64,000 nucleotides of DNA from Avena insularis (taxonomy: Eukaryota > Streptophyta > Magnoliopsida > Poales > Poaceae). The notes below the pieces were generated by a model, which worked only from the letters and a program-made list of their open reading frames with translations, made no database searches and was not told where the DNA came from. Position numbers and translations under genes: made by a program. Below are positions 13,475 through 27,800 of this stretch, in pieces; positions within the stretch are counted from its first letter, which is position 1, and every line of letters begins with the position of its first letter. Where the stretch lies: NCBI GenBank assembly GCA_023614405.1, contig CM042692.1:119033503-119097502 (forward strand), written 5' to 3'.

Positions 13475-16400
13475 CTAGTTGTTGTTAGTAAAAAGAACAC
13501 ACATGCAATGACTCTGCTTGTTGTTAGTAAAAAGAACACACATGCAATGACTCTGGTTGTTGTTAGTAAAAAGAGCACACATGCAATGACACGGGTGGAT
13601 CCATGTGTGGTCACTGAAGAGAACCCACATTTCAATGACACTGGTGGATCTATATGTGGTATGTGAAAAGAACACACATGCAATGACTCTAGTTGTTGTT
13701 AGTAAAAAGAACACACATGCAATGACACTTGGTGGGTCCATGTGTGGTCTCTGAAGAGAACACACATGCAATAACTCTAGCTGTGGTTAATGAGGAGAAC
13801 ACAAATTTCAATGACACTGGTGAATCTATATGTGGTATGTGAAAAGAATAGTCATGAAATGACTCTAGTTGTTGTTAGTAAAAAGAGCACACATGTAATG
13901 ACACTGGTGTATCCATGTGTGGTCTCTAAAGAGAACACACATTTCAATGACACTAGTGGATCCATATGTGGTATGTGAAAAGAACACACATGCAATGAGT
14001 CTAGTTGTTATTAGTAAAAAGAACATACATGCAATGACACTGGTGGATCCATGTGTGGTCTCTGAAGAGAACACACATGCAATAATCCAGTTGTGGTTAA
14101 TGAGAAGAACACACATTTCAATGACACTAGTGGATCCATATGTGGTATGTGAAAAGAATAGTCATGAAATGACTCTGGTTGTTGTTAGTAAAAAGAGCAC
14201 ACATGCAATGACACTGGTGGATCCGTAGGTGGTCTCTGAAGAGAACACACATGCAATGACACTAGTGGATCCATATGTGGTATGTGAAAAGAACACAGAT
14301 GCAATGACTCCAACTGTTGTTAGTAAAAAGAACACACATGCAATGACATTGCTGGATCCATGTGTGGTCTCTGAACAGAACACACATTTCAATGACACTG
14401 GTGGATCCATATGTGGTATGTGAAAAGAACACACATGCAATGACTCTAGTTGTTGTTAGTAAAAAGAACACACATGCAATGACACTGGTGGATCCATCTA
14501 TGGTCTCTTAAGAGCACACACATGCAATGACTCTGGTTGTTGTTAGTAAAAAGAACACACATGCAATGACTCTGGTTGTTGTTAGTAGAAAGAGCACACA
14601 TGCAATGACACTGGTGGATCCATGTGTGGTCTCTAAAGAGAACACACATTTCAATGATGGATCCATATGTGGTATGTGAAAAGAATACACATGCAATGAC
14701 TCCAGTTGTTGTTAGTAAAAGAACATACCTGCAATGACACTGGTGGATCCATGTGTGGTCTCTGAAGAGAACACACATGCAATGACTCTAGCTGTGGTTA
14801 ATGAGAAGAACACACATTTCAATGACACTAGTGGATCCATATGTGGTATGTGAAAAGAATAGTCATGAAATGACTCCAGTTGTTGTTAGTAAAAAGAACA
14901 CACATGCAATGACACTGGTGGATCCATATGTGGTCTCTAAAGAGAACACACATGCAATGACTCTGGCTATTGTTAGTAAAAAGAGCACACATGCAATGAC
15001 ACTGGTGGATCCATTGGTGGATTGTGAAAAGAACACACATGCAATGACTCTGGTTGTTGTTAGTAAAAAGAAAACACATGCATTGACACTCGTGGATCCA
15101 TGTGTGGTCTCTAAAGAGAACACACATTTCAATGACACTGGTGGATCCATATGTGGTATGTGAAAAGAACACACATGCAATGACTCTAGTTGATGTTAGT
15201 AAAACGAACACACGTGCAATGACACTGGTGGATCCATGTGTGGTCTCTAAACAGAGCACACATTTCAATGATACTGGTGGATCCATATGTGGTATGGGAA
15301 AAGAACACACATGCAATGACTCTAGTTGTTGTTAGTAAAAAGTACACACATGCAATGACTCAAGTTGTTGTTAGTAAAAAGGACACACATGCAATGACAT
15401 TGCTGGATCCATGTGTGGTCTCTGAAGAGAACACACATTTCAATGACACTGGTGGATCCATATGCGGTATGTGAAAAGAACACACATGCAATTACTCCAG
15501 TTGTTGTTAGTAAAAAGAACACACATGCAATGACTCTAGTTGTTGTTAGTAAAAAGAACACACATGCAATGACTCTGCTTGTTGTTAGTAAAAAGAACAC
15601 ACATGCAATGACTCTGGTTGTTGTTAGTAAAAAGAGCAGACATGCAATGACACGGGTGGATCCATGTGTGGTCACTGAAGAGAACCCACATTTCAATGAC
15701 ACTGGTGGATCTATATGTGGTATGTGAAAAGAACACACATGCAATGACTCTAGTTATTGTTAGTAAAAAGAAAACACATGCAATGACACTTGGTGGATCC
15801 ATGTGTGGTCTCTGAAGAGAACACACATGCAATAACTCTAGCTGTGGTTAATGAGGAGAACACAAATTTCAATGACACTGGTGAATCTATATGTGGTATG
15901 TGAAAAGAATAGTCATGAAATGACTCTAGTTGTTGTTAGTAAAAAGAGCACACATGCAATGACACTGGTGTATCCATGTGTGGTCTCTAAAGAGAACACA
16001 CATTTCAATGACACTGGTGGATCCATATGTGGTATGTGAAACGAACACACATGCAATGAGTCTAGTTGTTATTAGTAAAAAGAACATACATGCAATGACA
16101 CTGGTGGATCCATGTGTGGTCTCTGAAGAGAACACACATGCAATAACTCCAGTTGTGGTTAATGAGAAGAACACACATTTCAATGACACTAGTGGATCCA
16201 TATGTGGTATGTGAAAAGAATAGTCATGAAATGACTCTGGTTGTTGTTAGTAAAAAGAGCACACATGCAATGACACTAGTGGATCCGTAGGTGGTCTCTG
16301 AAGAGAACACACATGCAATGACACTAGTGGATCCATATGTGGTATGTGAAAAGAACACAGATGCAATGACTGCAACTGTTGTTAGTAAAAAGAACACACA

Positions 16401-17570
16401 TGCAATGACATTGCTGGATCCATGTGTGGTCTCTGAACAGAACACACATTTCAATGACACTGGTGGATCCATATGTGGTATGTGAAAAGAACACACATGC
16501 AATGACTCCAGTTGTTGTTAGTAAAAAGAACACACATGCAATGACACTGGTGGATCCATCTATGGTCTCTGAAGAGCACACACATGCAATGACTCTGGTT
16601 GTTGTTAGTAAAAAGAACACACATGCAATGACTCTGGTTGTTGTTAGTAGAAAGATCACACATGCAATGACACTGGTGGATCCATGTGTGGTCTCTAAAG
16701 AGAACACACATTTCAATGATGGATCCATATGTGGTATGTGAAAAGAACACACATGCAATGACTCCAGTTGTTGTTAGTAAAAGAACATACCTGCAATGAC
16801 ACTGGTGGATCCATGTGTGGTCTCTGAAGAGAACACACATGCAATGACTCTAGCTGTGGTTAATGAGAAGAACACACATTTCAATGACACTAGTGGATCC
16901 ATATGTGGTATGTGAAAAGAATAGTCATGAAATGACTCCAGTTGTTGTTAGTAAAAAGAACACACATGCAATGACACTGGTGGATCCATATGTGGTCTCT
17001 GAAGAGAACACACATGCAATGACTCTGGCTATTGTTAGTAAAAAGAGCACACATGCAATGACACTGGTGGATCCATTGGTGGATTGTGAAAAGAACACAC
17101 ATGCAATGACTCTGGTTGTTGTTAGTAAAAAGAAAACACATGCATTGACACTCGTGGATCCATGTGTGGTCTCTAAGGAGAACACACATTTCAATGACAC
17201 TGGTGGATCCATATGTGGTATGTGAAAAGAACACACATGCAATGACTCTAGTTGATGTTAGTAAAAAGAACACACGTGCAATGACACTGGTGGATCCATG
17301 TGTGGTCTCTAAAGAGAGCACACATTTCAATGATACTGGTGGATCCATATGTGGTATGGGAAAAGAACACACATGCAATGACTCTAGTTGTTGTTAGTAA
17401 AAAGTACACACATGCAATGACTCAAGTTGTTGTTAGTAAAAAGGACACACATGCAATGACATTGCTGGATCCATGTGTGGTCTCTGAAGAGAACACACAT
17501 TTCAATGACACTGGTGGATCCATATGCGGTATGTGAAAAGAACACACATGCAATTACTCCAGTTGTTGTT
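13475..17570. repeat. Higher-order repeat block, about 2,062-bp period, two copies
   Basis: Landmarks pair at 2,061-2,062 bp: 13475/15536, 13790/15851, 14229/16291, 14801/16863, 15102/17164 and 15413/17475. Both copies share private variants, such as the GGTATGGGAAAAGAAC form near 15293 and 17355 and the core ACACAGATGCAATGAC near 14293 and 16355. Confidence 0.85.
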
Positions 17571-17782
17571 AGTAAAAAGAACACACATGCAATGACTCTG
17601 GTTGTTGTTAGTAAAAAGAACACACATGCAATGACTCTGGTTGTTGTTAGTAGAAAGAGCACACATGCAATGACACTGGTGGATCCATGTGTGGTCTCTG
17701 AAGAGAACACACATTTCAATGACACTGGTGGATCCATATGTGGTATGTGAAAAGAACACACATGCAATGACTCCAGTTGTTG

Positions 17783-20095
17783 TTAGTAAAAGAACACACA
17801 TGCAATGACACTGGTGGATCCATGTGTGGTCTCTAAAGAGTACACGCATGCAATGACTCTGGCTATTGTTAGTAAAAAGAGCGCACATGCAATGACCATG
17901 GTGGATCTATAGGTGGATTGTGAAAAGAACACACATGCAATGACTCTGGTTGTTGTTAGTAAAAACAGCACATATGCAATGACACTGGTGGATCCATGTC
18001 TGGTCTCTGAAGAGAACACACATGTAATGAGTCGAGTTGTTGTTAGTAAAAAGAACATACATGTAATGACACTAGTGGATCCATGTGTGGTCTCTGAAGA
18101 GAACACACATGCAATAACTCTAGCTGTGGTTAATGAGAAGAACACACATTTCAATGACACTGGTGGATCCATATGTGGTATGTGAAAAGAACACACATGC
18201 AATGACTCTAGTTGTTGTTAGTAAAAAGAACACACATGCAATGACTCTGCTTGTTGTTAGTAAAAAGAACACACATGCAATGACTCTGGTTGTTGTTAGT
18301 AAAAAGAGCACACATGCAATGACACTGGTGGATCCATGTGTGGTCACTGAAGAGAACCCACATTTCAATGACACTAGTGGATCTATATGTGGTATGTGAA
18401 AAGAACACACATGCAATAACTCTAGTTGTTGGTAGTAAAAAGAACACACATGCAATGACACTGGTGGATCCATGTTTGGTCTCTGAAGAAAACACACATG
18501 CAATAACTCTAGCTGTGGTTAATGAGGAGAACACACATTTCAATGACACTGGTGAATCTATATGTGGTATGTGAAAAGAATAGTCATGAAATGACTCTAG
18601 TTGTTGTTAGTAAAAAGAGCACACATGTAATGACACTGGTGGATCCACGTGTGGTCTCTAAAGAGAACACACATTTCAATGACACTGGTGGATCCATATG
18701 TGGTATGTGAAAAGAACACACATGCAATGAGTCTAGTTGTTATTAGTAAAAAGAACTTACATGCAATGACACTGTGGATCCATGTGTGGTCTCTGAAGAG
18801 AATAACTCCAGTTGTGGTTAATGAGAAGAACACACATTTCAATGACACTGGTGGATCCATATGTGGTATGTGAAAAGAATAGTCATGAAATGACTCTGGT
18901 TGTTGTTAGTAAAAAGAGCACACATGCAATGACACTGGTGCATCCGTACGTGGTCTCTGAAGAGAACACACATGCAATGACTCCAGTTGTTGTTAGTAAA
19001 AGAACACACATGCAATGACACTGGTGGATCCATGTGTGGTCTCTAAATAGGACAGACATGCAATGACTCTGGCTATTGCTAGTAAAAAGAGCGCACATGC
19101 AATGACCATGGTGGATCTATAGGTGGATTGTGAAAAGAACACACATGCAATGACTCTGGTTGTTGTTAGTAAAAACAACACATATGCAATGACACTGGTG
19201 GATCCATGTCTGGTCTCTGAAGAGAACACACATGCAATGAGTCGAGTTGTTGTTAGTAAAAAGAACATACATGTAATGACACTGGTGGATCCATGTGTGG
19301 TCTCTGAAGAGAACACACATGCAATAACTCTAGCTGTGGTTAATGAGGAGAACACACATTTCAATGACACTGGTGGATCCATATGTGGTATGTGAAAAGA
19401 ACACACATGCAATGACTCTAGTTGTTGTTAGTAAAAAGAACACACATGCAATGACTCTGCTTGTTGTTAGTAAAAAGAACACACATGCAATGACTCTGGT
19501 TGTTGTTAGTAAAAAGAGCACACATGCAATGACACGGGTGGATCCATGTGTGGTCACTAAAGAGAACCCACATTTCAATGACACTGGTGGATCTATATGT
19601 GGTATGTGAAAAGAACACACATGCAATGACTCTAGTTGTTGTTAGTAAAAAGAACACACATGCAATGACACTGGTGGGTCCATGTGTGGTCTTTGAAGAG
19701 AACTCACATGCAATAACTCTAGCTGTGGTTAATGAAGAGAACACACATTTCAATGACACTGGTGAATCTATATGTGGTATGTGAAAAGAATAGTCATGAA
19801 ATGACTCTAGTTGTTGTTAGTAAAAGGAGCACACATGTAATGACACTGGTGGATCCATGTGTGGTCTCTAAAGAGAACACACATTTCAATGACACTGGTG
19901 GATCCATATGTGGTATGTGAAAAGAACACAAATGCAATGAGTCTAGTTGTTATTAGTAAAAAGAACATACATGCAATGACACTGGTGGATCCATGTGTGG
20001 TCTCTGAAGAGAACACACATGCAATAACTCTAGTTGTGGTTAATGAGAAGAACACACATTTCAATGACACTGGTGGATCCATATGTGGTATGTGA
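17783..20095. repeat. Higher-order repeat block, 1,210-bp period, about 1.9 copies
   Basis: Landmarks pair at exactly 1,210 bp: 17783/18993, 17913/19123, 18133/19343, 18338/19548, 18522/19732 and 18649/19859. The second copy overlaps the left member of the 22-kb-distant duplication annotated separately. Confidence 0.85.
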
Positions 20096-20965
20096 AAAGA
20101 ATAGTCATGAAATGACTCTGGTGCATCCGTAGGTGGTCTCTGAAGAGAACACACATGCAATGACACTAGTGGATCCATATGTGGTATGTGAAAAGAACAC
20201 ACGTGCAATGACTCAAGCTATTGTTAGTAAAAAGAACACACATGCAATGACATTGCTGGATCCATGTGTGGTCTCTGAACAGAACACACATTTCAATGAC
20301 ACTGGTGGATCCATATGTGGTATGTGAAAAGAACACACATGCAATGACTCCAGTTGTTGTTAGTAAAAAGAACACACATGAAATGACACTGGTGGATCCA
20401 TCTGTGGTCTCTGAAGAGAACACACATGCAATGAATCTGGTTGTTGTTAGTAAAAAGAACACACATGCAATGACTCTGGTTGTTGTCAGTAGAAAGAGCA
20501 CACATGCAATGACACTGGTGGATCCAGAGACCACACATTTCAATGGTGGATCCATATGTGGTATGTGAAAAGAACACACATGCAATGACTCCAGTTGTTG
20601 TTAGTAAAAGAACATACCTGCAATGACACTGGTGGATCCATGTGTGGTCTCTGAAGAGAACACACATGCAATGACTCTAGCTATGGTTAATGAGAAGAAC
20701 ACACATTTCAATGACACTAGTGGATCCATATGTGGTATGTGAAAAGAATAGTCATGAAATGACTCCAATTGTTGTAAGTAAAAAGAACACACATGCAATG
20801 ACACTGGTGGATCCATATGTGGTCTCTGAAGAGAACACACATGCAATGACTCTGGCTATTGTTAGTAAAAAGAGCACACATGCAATGACACTGGTGGATC
20901 CATAGGTGGATTGTAAAAAGAACACACATGTAATGACTCTGGTTGTTGTTAGTAAAAAGAAAACA
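19564..20965. repeat. Left member of a long-range satellite duplication
   Basis: This 1.4-kb segment matches 41821-43222 at a constant offset of 22,257 bp (19732/41989, 19859/42116, 20133/42390, 20266/42523, 20690/42947). Both copies share two private rearranged junctions: a fused B-A monomer, GACTCTGGTGCAT followed by CGTAGG, near 20113; and GGATCC joined directly to AGAGACCACAC at 20526-20536. Shared junctions show common descent rather than generic monomer similarity. Confidence 0.85.
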
Positions 20966-22559
20966 CATGCATTGACACTCGTGGATCCATGTGTGGTCTC
21001 TAAAGAGAACACACATTTCAATGACACTGGTGGATCCATATGTGGCATGTGAAAAGAACACACATGCAATGACTCTAGTTGATGTTAGTAAAAAGAACAC
21101 ACGTGCAATGACACTGGTGGATCCATGTGTGGTCTCTAAAGAGAACACACATTTCAATGACACTGGTGGATCCATATGTGGTATGTGAAAAGAACACACA
21201 TGCAATGACTCTAGTTGTTGTTAGTAAAAAGAACACACATGCAATGACTCAAGTTGTTGTTAGTAAAAAGAACACACATGCAATGACATTGCTGGATCCA
21301 TGTGTGGTCTCTGAAGAGAACACACATTTCAATGACACTGGTGGATCCATATGCGGTATGTGAAAAGAACACACATGCAATTACTCCAGTTGTTGTTAGT
21401 AAAAAGAACACACATGCAATGACACTGGTGGAACCATCTGTGGTCTCTGAAGAGAACACACATGCAATGACTCTGGTTGTTGTTAGTAGAAAGAGCACAC
21501 ATGCAATGACACTGGTGGATCCATGTGTGGTCTCTAAAGAGAACACACATTTCAATGACACTGGTGGATCCATATGTGGTATGTGAAAAGAACACACATG
21601 CAATGACTCCAGTTGTTGTTAGTAAAAGAACACACATGCAATGACACTGGTGGATCCATGTGTGGTCTCTAAAGAGAACACACATGCAATAACTCTAGCT
21701 GTGGTTAATGAGGAGAACACACATTTCAATGACACTGGTGCATCTATATGTGGTATGTGAAAAGAATAGTCATGAAATGACTCTAGTTGTTGTTAGTAAA
21801 AAGAGCACACATGTAATGACATCAGGATCCATGTGTGGTCTCTAAAGAGAACACACATTTCAATGACACTGGTGGATCCATATGTGGTATGTGAAAAGAA
21901 CACACATGCAATGACTCCAGTTGATGTTAGTAAAAAGAACACACATGGAATGACACTGGTGGATCCATCTGTGGTCTCTGAAGAGAACACACATGCAATG
22001 ACTCTGGTTGTTGTTACTAAAAAGAACACACATGCAATGACTCTGGTTGTTGTTAGTAGAAAGAGCACACATGCAATGACACTGGTGGATCCATGTGTGG
22101 TCTCTGAAGAGAACACACATTTCAATGGTGGATCCATATGTGGTATGTGAAAAGAACACACATGCAATGACTCTTGTTGTTGTTAGTAAAAGAACACACA
22201 TGCAATGACACTGGTGGATCTATGTGTGGTCTCTGAAGAGAACACACATGCAATGACTCTAGCTGTGGTTAATGAGAGGAACACACATTTCAATGACAAT
22301 AGTGGATCCATATGTGGTATGTGAAAAGAATAGTCATGAAATGACTCCAGTTGTTGTCAGTAAAAAGAACACACATGCAATGACACTGGTGGATCCATAT
22401 GTGGTCTCTGAAGAGAACACACATGCAATGACTCTGGCTATTGTTAGTAAAAAGAGCACACTTGCAATGACACTGGTGGATCCATAGGTGGATTGTGAAA
22501 AGAACACACATGCAATGACTCTGGTTCTTGTTGGTAAAAAGAACACACATGCAATGACA

Positions 22560-24290
22560 CTGGTGGATCCATTTGTGGTCTCTGAAGAGAACACACATGC
22601 AATGACTCTAGCTGTGGTTAATGGGAAGAACACACATTTCAATGACACTGGTGGATCCATATGTGGTATGTGAAAAGAACACACATGCAATGACTGTAGT
22701 TGTTGTTAGTAAAAAGAGCACACATGCAATAACACTGGTGGATCCATGTGTGGTCTCTGAAGAGAACACACATTTCAATAAAACTGGTGGATCCATATGT
22801 GGTATGTGAAAATAATAGTCATGATATGACTCCAGTTATTGTTAGTAAAAAGAACACACATGCAATGACACTGGTGGATGCATGTGTGGTCTCTGAAGAG
22901 AACACACATGTAATGACTCTGGTTGTTGTTAGTAAAAAGAGCACACATGCAATGACACTTGTGGATCCATAGGTGGATTGTGAAAAGAACACACATGCAA
23001 TGACTATAGTTGATGTTAGTAAAAAGAACACACATGCAATGACACTGCTGGATCCATGTGTGGTCTCTGAAGAGAACACTCATTTCAGTGACACTGGTGG
23101 ATCCATATGTGGTATGTGAAAAGAACACACATGCATTGACTCTAGTTTTTGTTAGTAAAAAGAGCACACATGCAATGACTCTACTTGTTGTTATGAAAAG
23201 AACACACATGCAATGACTCTGGTTGTTGTTAGTAAAAAGAGCACACATGCAATGACACGGGTGGATCCATGTGTGGTCACTAAAGAGAACACACATTTTA
23301 ATGACACTGGTGGATCCATATGTGGTATGTGAAAAGAACACGCATGCAATGACTCCAGTTGTTATTAGTAAAAAGAACACACATGCAATGGCACTGGTGG
23401 ATCCATGTGTGGTCTCTCAAGAGAACACACATGCAATAACTCTAGCTGTGGTTAATGAGAAGAACACACATTTCAAAGATACAGGTGGATCCATATGTGG
23501 TATGTGAAAAGAATAGTCATGAAATGACTCCAGTTGTTGTTAGTAAAAAGAACACACATGCAATGACACTGGTGCATCCATGTGTGGTCTCTGAAGAGAA
23601 CACACATGCAATGACTCTAGCTGTGGTTAATGGGAAGAACACACATTTCAATGACACTGGTGGATCCATATGTGGTATGTGAAAAGAACACACATGCAAT
23701 GACTGCAGTTGTTGTTAGTAAAAAGAGCACACATGCAATAACACTGGTGGATCCATGTGTGGTCTCTGAAGAGAACACACATTTCAATAACACTGGTGGA
23801 TCCATATGTGGTATGTGAAAATAATAGTCATGATATGACTCCAGTTATTGTTAGTAAAAAGAACACACATGCAATGACACAGGTGGATGCATGTGTGGTC
23901 TCTAAAGAGAACACACATGCAATGACTCTGGTTGTTTTTAGTAAAAAGAGCACACATGCAATGACACTTGTGGATCCATAGGTGGATTGTGAAAAGAACA
24001 CACATGCAATGACTCTAGTTGATGTTAGTAAAAAGAACACACATGCAATGACACTGCTGGATCCATGTGTGGTCTCTGAAGAGAACACTCATTTCAATGA
24101 CACTGGTGGATCCATATGTGGTATGTGAAAAGAGCACACATGCAATGACTCTGCTTGTTGTTATGAAAAGAACACACATGCAATGACTCTGGTTGTTGTT
24201 AGTAAAAAGAGCACACATGCAATGACACGGGTGGATCCATGTGTGGTCACTAAAGAGAACACACATTTCAATGGCACTGGTGGATCCATG
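22560..24290. repeat. Higher-order repeat block, 1,009-bp period, about 1.7 copies
   Basis: Landmarks pair at 1,009 bp: 22608/23617, 22621/23630, 22748/23757, 22775/23784 and 22819/23828. The rare core ACACTCATTTCA occurs in both copies near 23076 and 24085. After that point the second copy lacks roughly one monomer, so the offset shortens. Confidence 0.82.
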
Positions 24291-24880
24291 TGTGGTCTCT
24301 CAAGAGAACACACATGCAATAACTCTAGCTATGGTTAATGAGAAGAACACACATTTCAATGATACTGGTGGATCCATATGTGGTATGTGAAAAGAATAGT
24401 CATGAAATGACTCCAGTTGTTGTTAGTAAAAAGAACACACATGCAATGACACTGGTGGATCCATGTGTGGTCTCTGAAGAGAACACGCATGCAATGACTC
24501 TGGCTATTGTTAGTAAAAAGAGCGCACATGCAATGACAATGGTGGATCCATAGGTGTATTGTGAAAAGAACACACATGCAATGACTCTGGTTGTTGTTAG
24601 TAAAAAGAGCACACATGCAATGACACGGGTGGATCCATGTGTGGTCACTAAAGAGAACACACATTTCAATGACACTGGTGGATCCATATGTGGTATGTGA
24701 AAAGAACACACATGCAATGACTCCAGTTGTTATTAGTAAAAATAACACACATGCAATGACACTGGTGGATCCATGTGTGGTCTTTCAAGAGAACAAACAT
24801 GCAATAACTCTAGCTGTGGTTAATGAGAAGAACACACATTTCAATGATACTGGTGGATCCATAGGTGGAATGTGAAAAGA

Positions 24881-27800
24881 ATAGTCACGAAATGACTCCA
24901 GTTGTTGTTAGTAAAAAGAACACGCATGCAATGACACTGGTGGATCCATGTGTGGTCTCTGAAGAGAACACGCATGCAATGACTCTGGCTATTGTTAGTA
25001 AAAAGTGCGCACATGCAATGACAATGGTGGATCCATAGGTGGATTGTGAAAAGAACACACATGCAATGACTCTGGTTGTTGTTAGTAAAAACAGCACACA
25101 TGCAATGACACTGGTGGATCCATGTGTGGTCTCTGAAGAGAACACACATTTCAATGACACTGGTGGATCTATATGTGGTATGTGAAAAGAACACACATGC
25201 AATGACTCTAGTTGTTGTTAGTAAAAAGAACACACATGCAATGACACTGGTGGATCCATGTGTGGTCTCTAAAGAGAACGCACATGCTATAACTCTAGCT
25301 GTGGTTAATGAGAATAACACACATTTCAATGACACTAGTGGATCTATATGTGGTATGCGAAAATAATAGACTCCAGTTGTTATTAGTAAAAAGAGCACAC
25401 ATGTAATGACACTTCTGGATCCATGTGTGGTCTCTAAAGAGAACACACATTTCAATGACACTGGTGGATCCATATGTGGTATGTGAAAAGAACACATATG
25501 CAATGAGTCCAGTTGTTGTTAGTAAAAAGAACATACATGCAATGACACTCGTGGATCCATGTGTGGTCTCTGAAGAGAACACACATGCAATAAGTCCAGT
25601 TGTGGTTAATGAGAAGAACACACATTTCAATGACACTGGTGGATCCATATGTGGTATGTGAAAAGAATAGTCATAAAATGACTCTGGTTGGTGGTCGTAA
25701 AAGAGCACATGCAATGACACTGGTGGATCCGTAGGTGGTCTCTGAAGAGAACACACATGCAATGACACCGGTGGATCCATATGTGGTATGTGAAAAGAAC
25801 ACACATGCAATGACTCCAGTTGTTGTTAGTAAAAAGTACACACATGCAATCACATTGCTGGATCCATGTGTGGTCTCTGAAGAGAACACACATTTGAATG
25901 ACACTGGTGGATCCATATGCGGTATGTGAAAAGAACACACATGCAATGACTCCAGTTGTTGTTAGTAAAAAGAACACACATGCAATGACACTGGTGGATC
26001 CATCTGTGGTCTCTGAAGAGCACACACATGCAATGACTCTGGTTGTTGTTAGTAAAAAGAACACACATGCAATGACTCTGGTTGTTGTTAGTAGAAAGAG
26101 CACACATGCAATGACACTGGTGGATCCATGTGTGGTCTCTGAAGAGAACACACATTTCAATGGTGGATCCATATGTGGTATGTGAAAAGAACACACATGC
26201 AATGACTCTAGTTGTTGTTAGTAAAAAGAACACACATGCAATGACACTGGTGGATCCATGTGTGGTCTCTAAAGAGAACACACATTTCAATGACACTGGT
26301 GGATCCATATGTGGTATGTGAAAAGAACACACATGCAATGAGTCCAGTTGTTGTTAGTAAAAAGAACATACATGCAATGACACTAGTGGATCCATGTGTG
26401 GTCTCTGAAGAGAACACACATGCAATAACTCCAGTTGTGGTTAATGAGAAGAACACACATTTCAATGACACTGGTGGATCCATATGTGGTATGTGAAAAG
26501 AATAGTCATGAAATAACTCTGGTTAGTATTAGTAGTACGAGCACACATGCAATGACACTGGTAGATCTGTAGGTGGTCTCTGAAGAGAACACACATGCAA
26601 TGACACTAGTGGATCCATATGTGGTATGTGAAAAGAACACACATGCAATGACTCTAGTTGTTGTTAGTAAAAAGAACACACGTGCAATGACATTGCTGGA
26701 TCCATGTATGGTCTCTAAAGAGAACACACATTTCAATGACACTGGTGGATCCATATGCGGTATGTGAAAAGAACACACATGCAATGCCTCCAGTTGTTGT
26801 TAGTAAAAATAACACACATGAAATGACATTGGTGGATCCTTGTGTGGTCTCTGAAGAGAACACACATGCAATGACTCTGGTTGTTGTTAGTAAAAAGAAC
26901 ACACATGCAATGACTCTGGCTGGTGTTAGTAAAAAGAGCACACATGCAATGACACTGGTGGATCCATGTGTGGTCTCTGAAGAGAACACACATTTCAATG
27001 ACACTGGTGGATCCATATGTGGTATGTGAAAAGAACATGCATGCAATGACTCCAGTTGTTGTTAGTAAAAGAACACACATGCAATGACACTGGTGGATCC
27101 ATGTGTGGTCTCTGAAGAGAACACACATGCAATGACGCTAGCTATGGTTATTGAGAAGAACACACATTTCAATGACACTGGTGGATCCATATGTGCTATG
27201 TGAAAAGAATAGTCATGAAATGACTCCAGTTGTTGTTAGTAAAAAGAACACACATGCAATGAAAAATGTGGATCCATATGTGGTCATTGAACATAACACA
27301 CATGCAATGACTCTGGCAATTGTTAGTAAAAATAGCACACATGCAATGACACTGGTGGATCCATAGGTGGATTGTGAAAAGAACACACATGCAATGACTG
27401 TGGTTGTTGTTAGTAAAAAGATCACACATGCAATGACACTGGTGGATCCATGTGTGGTCTCTGAAGAGAACACACATGCAATGACTCTAGCTATGGTTAA
27501 TGAGAAGAACACACATTTCAATGACACTGGTGGATCCATATGTGGTATGTGAAAAGAACACACATGCAATGACTGTAGTTGTTGTTCGTGAAAAGAACAC
27601 ACATGCAATGAATCTGCTTGTTGATAGTAAAAAGAACACACATGCAATGACTCTGGTTGTTGTTAGTAAAAAGAGCACACATGCAATGACACGGGTGGAT
27701 CCATGTGTGGTCACTAAAGAGAACACACATTTCAATGACACTGGTGGATCCATATGTGGTATGTGAAAAGAACACACATGCAATGACTCCAGTTGTTATT

